Position numbers and translations under genes: made by a program
Notes under the pieces: generated by a model
Database searches by the model: none
What the model was told of the DNA's origin: nothing
The model's input: only the letters and a program-made list of their open reading frames with translations
DNA from: Planctomycetota bacterium
GTDB lineage: Bacteria > Planctomycetota > Phycisphaerae > WQYP01
Direction of reading: 5' to 3'
NCBI GenBank assembly: GCA_021785155.1
Contig: JAJYGE010000042.1
Location: 1-7,975 of the forward strand
DNA length: 7,975 bases
Part shown: positions 6,157-7,975 of the stretch, piece after piece
Numbering within the stretch: position 1 is the stretch's first letter
Layout: each line of letters starts with the position of its first letter

Positions 6157-6717
6157 ATGAATCCTACCGTTAGAATAGGCGTTGCCTCTTTTATCCTTGG
6201 CGCGGTGCTCACCACAATGTTGTTGGTGTTCCATCCCATGCGCCCCTTGGCAGCCAATCCGTCTGGTACCGCTCTTTCCATGAAACCTGTTTATGTGCAC
6301 ATGGACGGTGCCAATGCATTCGTGGAATCTGTGGTGGCCGTTGCTCCCGGCGAGCCGGTGATTTTCGTCAATGAAGATACCGGTTATCACATGGTCAGTG
6401 GGTACGATCCGCTGACTGGTGCGCCCGATCCCGTTATTAATTCCGGAATGCTCATGGGTACGCCCGGCCCGAAAGCCGGGGTACATACCTATAAATTGAT
6501 ACTCACCAAGCCAGGTATTTACAGTTACTACTGCCCGGTGCACGCTATACTTTCCAAAATCTATCATCACAGCGTACAACCGGCGCATCGACCAGGCGTA
6601 CACGGATTTCCCGGTGCCATGGCCGGCATTATCATCGTCACCACAGATCGGGCATTGATTGCCCAGAATCCGCCCAGCAGCGCCAAGAAAATTCTCTCTG
6701 ATTATTTTGGTGGATGA
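6157..6717 (+). CDS. Exported or membrane-anchored cupredoxin (type I copper protein)
   Basis: Plastocyanin/azurin-like electron carrier of 186 residues with an N-terminal hydrophobic segment (about 7-26) that serves as signal peptide or membrane anchor, placing the domain outside the inner membrane. Expected copper ligands are His78 (EDTGYH), Cys126 and His129 (YSYYCPVH) and Met155 (GAMAGIIIV). The distance from His129 to the Met is 26 residues instead of about 5 in plastocyanin. The insertion holds four His (137, 138, 144, 149). The start is set at ATG 6157, with GGAG at 6146-6149 seven bases before it; a TTG at 6136 would add seven residues but has no comparable site. It lies 51 bases after the glycosyltransferase and converges with the LolA-like gene. 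The redox partner is unknown. Confidence 0.87.
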   Translation: MNPTVRIGVASFILGAVLTTMLLVFHPMRPLAANPSGTALSMKPVYVHMDGANAFVESVVAVAPGEPVIFVNEDTGYHMVSGYDPLTGAPDPVINSGMLMGTPGPKAGVHTYKLILTKPGIYSYYCPVHAILSKIYHHSVQPAHRPGVHGFPGAMAGIIIVTTDRALIAQNPPSSAKKILSDYFGG

Positions 6718-6766
6718 AACCGGTCGGTATCGTTGAAATGGTTGTAGCCAGCCTGTTGGCGTAGCC

Positions 6767-7621
6767 TCAAGGACGGGCATGAAACGGCCTGATCTGAACG
6801 GTCCACCCGGAACCGGGCGGCGATAAATGAAAATTATGCCGCATGGCTTTGTTGTTGATGACCATTTTGCTGAATGTTGCGGTGGTGGGCGTGCCATCAG
6901 GATCGGTGCGGATAATTTTGATTGGCAACCAGGATTGTGTATTTATCCAGAAATCCACCTCCGTAAATGTAAACGCGCTCAAATCGCGCGGGATAAGCTG
7001 TAAGCCAACGGTATGCGGTGGCATGGCTTTATCACGGAGCAGATGGATATGAAATTCTTTTTCCACATCTGATGGCTTCTGCCCGATGGGAATTGGAATC
7101 GGCCCCTGACCAAGTCGCAGTGGATTGAACTTCCTGCCCGGCGGAGCGATCTCAATTTTTCGGAATATTTTGGCGCTGCCATTGCGGTCAATCAGCCAAT
7201 GACCGTCAAAAACAATGTCATGATCCGCATGACGTTTGGCGATGGCACCATCCACCACCAGGATATTAAATCGGATATCAAATTCGGTTTTTCCATGCTG
7301 CTGCTGATACCAGATATGCCCGATACTCATATCTTTTTCATCGGTTCGCAGATGATGTACCTTTACGACCAGATGGGCCTGAAAATTATGCAAGGTTTTG
7401 CCGCGCGACTGGAGGCCCTTGAGAATGGCGATAATCCGTAATTTGTCGGCTGCTGTGGTTGTTGCTTCCGATGCTGTACGTGGCAGTGGAATTGACTTGG
7501 AATGAGTTGCCGCCGACACGCTGTTGCAGATTAATATCAGTATGAACGCGGCTGCCGCCTCGAACGTATTTGCGAGGCCCGGGAAGCGGAGTGGGTTGTT
7601 TTCGCATGGATGTCTCATCAC
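6767..7621 (-). CDS. Secreted LolA-like protein (outer-membrane lipoprotein-sorting fold)
   Basis: Predicted periplasmic protein of 284 residues. A signal peptide with a hydrophobic core at about 23-33 and an AxA-like cleavage site after Ser-Val-Ser-Ala (around 37) is clear, without a lipobox. The C-terminal half resembles LolA/LolB-type half-barrels: FWINTQSWLPIKIIRTDPDG (224-243), then TATFSKMVINNKAM and NFHLSPPGSGWTV. This is the pattern of a fixed residue block, Pro-rich turn, DPDG turn, a Val-Ile-Asn strand and a final Pro-Gly-Trp strand. Family members bind lipid acyl chains, but substrate and partner here are unknown. GGAGG (7633-7629) lies seven bases before GTG 7621 and ten before ATG 7618, so either start is possible. 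The start overlaps the stop of a short upstream frame (TGATG). Similarity is remote and judged by eye. Confidence 0.7.
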   Translation of the reverse strand: MMRHPCENNPLRFPGLANTFEAAAAFILILICNSVSAATHSKSIPLPRTASEATTTAADKLRIIAILKGLQSRGKTLHNFQAHLVVKVHHLRTDEKDMSIGHIWYQQQHGKTEFDIRFNILVVDGAIAKRHADHDIVFDGHWLIDRNGSAKIFRKIEIAPPGRKFNPLRLGQGPIPIPIGQKPSDVEKEFHIHLLRDKAMPPHTVGLQLIPRDLSAFTFTEVDFWINTQSWLPIKIIRTDPDGTPTTATFSKMVINNKAMRHNFHLSPPGSGWTVQIRPFHARP

Positions 7622-7710
7622 TTTGCGGCCTCCGTCAGAATTGGCACGTAGAGAAAATGGGCTGGAGTGTCCAGCAGGACTTCAGTATCGTCAATGAGTT
7701 CATATTCCAT
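7618..7710 (-). CDS. Possible small ORF (30 codons) coupled to the LolA-like gene
   Basis: A frame from ATG 7710 to TGA 7618 reads MEYELIDDTEVLLDTPAH and continues FLYVPILTEAAK. Its stop overlaps the LolA-like start as TGATG, the usual layout of translationally coupled genes, and the GGAGG for that gene lies inside its last codons. The product would be acidic at its N-terminal half and hydrophobic after it, with no membrane segment or known motif. A GGAG lies 11 bases before its ATG, which is long. In the same frame, six codons further upstream, is a TAA (7729-7731), and beyond it 32 more open codons. So this may instead be the tail of a longer gene broken by a stop. I do not recognise it. 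Confidence 0.35.
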   Translation of the reverse strand: MEYELIDDTEVLLDTPAHFLYVPILTEAAK

Positions 7711-7975
7711 GCGTGCCGGCACTCCAATTTATGCCCATTGGTCAATTATAGCGGTGACTGGCCGTGGATGCTGTTTTTCAGGCCGGTCGTCCGAATTATC
7801 TGACCCGTTGGGTTCATTGGTTATTTCTTACTTGACCTATTCCTATAAGGCGCTCGCGCGGCACATATGGGCCTGTGACAGAGCACTAGTAGTGTGATTC
7901 CAAAATAACATATCAATAGTTATGGGGGCGTAACCGTGTCGAGTCGATACTTCCACCGGAATACAACGGGCGTCG
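7711..7975. other. Right-edge region without a supportable gene
   Basis: No complete gene is visible. On the minus strand one frame is open in pieces: from the edge to TAG at 7843-7845, then three stops within six codons, then 32 open codons (including NGSDNSDDRPEKQHPRP) to TAA at 7729-7731. It has no ATG, GTG or TTG start in the second piece. On the plus strand GTG 7936, with a G-run just before it (7924-7928), opens a frame that runs off the edge after 13 codons (VSSRYFHRNTTGV). A small inverted repeat, CACT-AGT-AGTG, is at 7884-7894. None is enough to name a feature. Confidence 0.5.

Noticed and set aside
6718..6766. Terminator between the convergent cupredoxin and LolA-like genes
   Set aside because: Only a 4-base stem (GCCA/TGGC, 6748-6761) with no T-run on either strand.
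6142..6897. 251-residue minus-strand frame
   Set aside because: Antisense to the cupredoxin and overlapping the LolA-like gene end; no signal peptide or motif.
7570..7803. 77-residue plus-strand frame
   Set aside because: Antisense to the signal-peptide region of the LolA-like gene and to the coupled small frame; no ribosome binding site or recognisable motif.
7881..7975. End of an insertion sequence at the right edge
   Set aside because: The CACT-AGT-AGTG repeat and the adjacent open frame are suggestive, but no partner terminal repeat, target duplication or transposase motif is in the window.

Overview
The window reads as a bacterial chromosome of about 50-55% GC. Planctomycetota is my best guess. 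It rests on inference from protein style: a Sua5-like/phosphatase fusion, the 'NVLCLxxDLLG' and 'GRHARRV' segments of the RpiB-like protein, a LolA-like exported protein, and a plastocyanin-type cupredoxin with a long Cys-His to Met insertion. No rRNA, tRNA or CRISPR array is visible.

Left edge (1-227): the first 91 bases are the 3' end of a group II intron. They hold the 3' strand of domain V, a complete domain VI hairpin with a bulged branch-point A (A85), and an AC 3' terminus at 91. The intron-encoded protein, if any, lies outside the window. The flanking sequence starts at T92 and belongs to a 34-base imperfect direct repeat whose second copy (147-180) has no intron in front of it. This is the least obvious element in the window.

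Bases 228-1352 (minus strand) encode a complete tRNA-dihydrouridine synthase. Divergent from it, a tightly packed plus-strand cluster runs from 1466 to 4398: a PAPS-type sulfotransferase, a Sua5/YrdC-like domain fused to a low-molecular-weight phosphatase, an RpiB-like sugar-phosphate isomerase, and a HIT-family nucleotide hydrolase/transferase. The order Sua5-phosphatase-RpiB matches Bacillus subtilis ywlC-ywlE-ywlF. The phosphatase loop carries the Thr that marks YwlE-type protein-arginine phosphatases. The Sua5 domain and the RpiB both lack residues normally needed for catalysis, so this cluster may have been repurposed.

An AT-richer gap of 165 bases precedes a membrane-bound processive GT2 glycosyltransferase of the cellulose synthase/CslA type (4564-6105). 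It is followed by a membrane-anchored or exported cupredoxin (6157-6717). Convergent to these is a secreted LolA-like protein (6767-7621, minus). Its start overlaps the stop of a tiny upstream reading frame that looks like the remnant of a longer broken frame.

Bases 7711-7975 contain no gene I can support. They hold pieces of open frame on the minus strand and a possible gene start cut by the right edge. Apart from the intron and the ywl-like cluster, the window looks like ordinary chromosomal sequence. I see no defence system or other multi-gene novelty.
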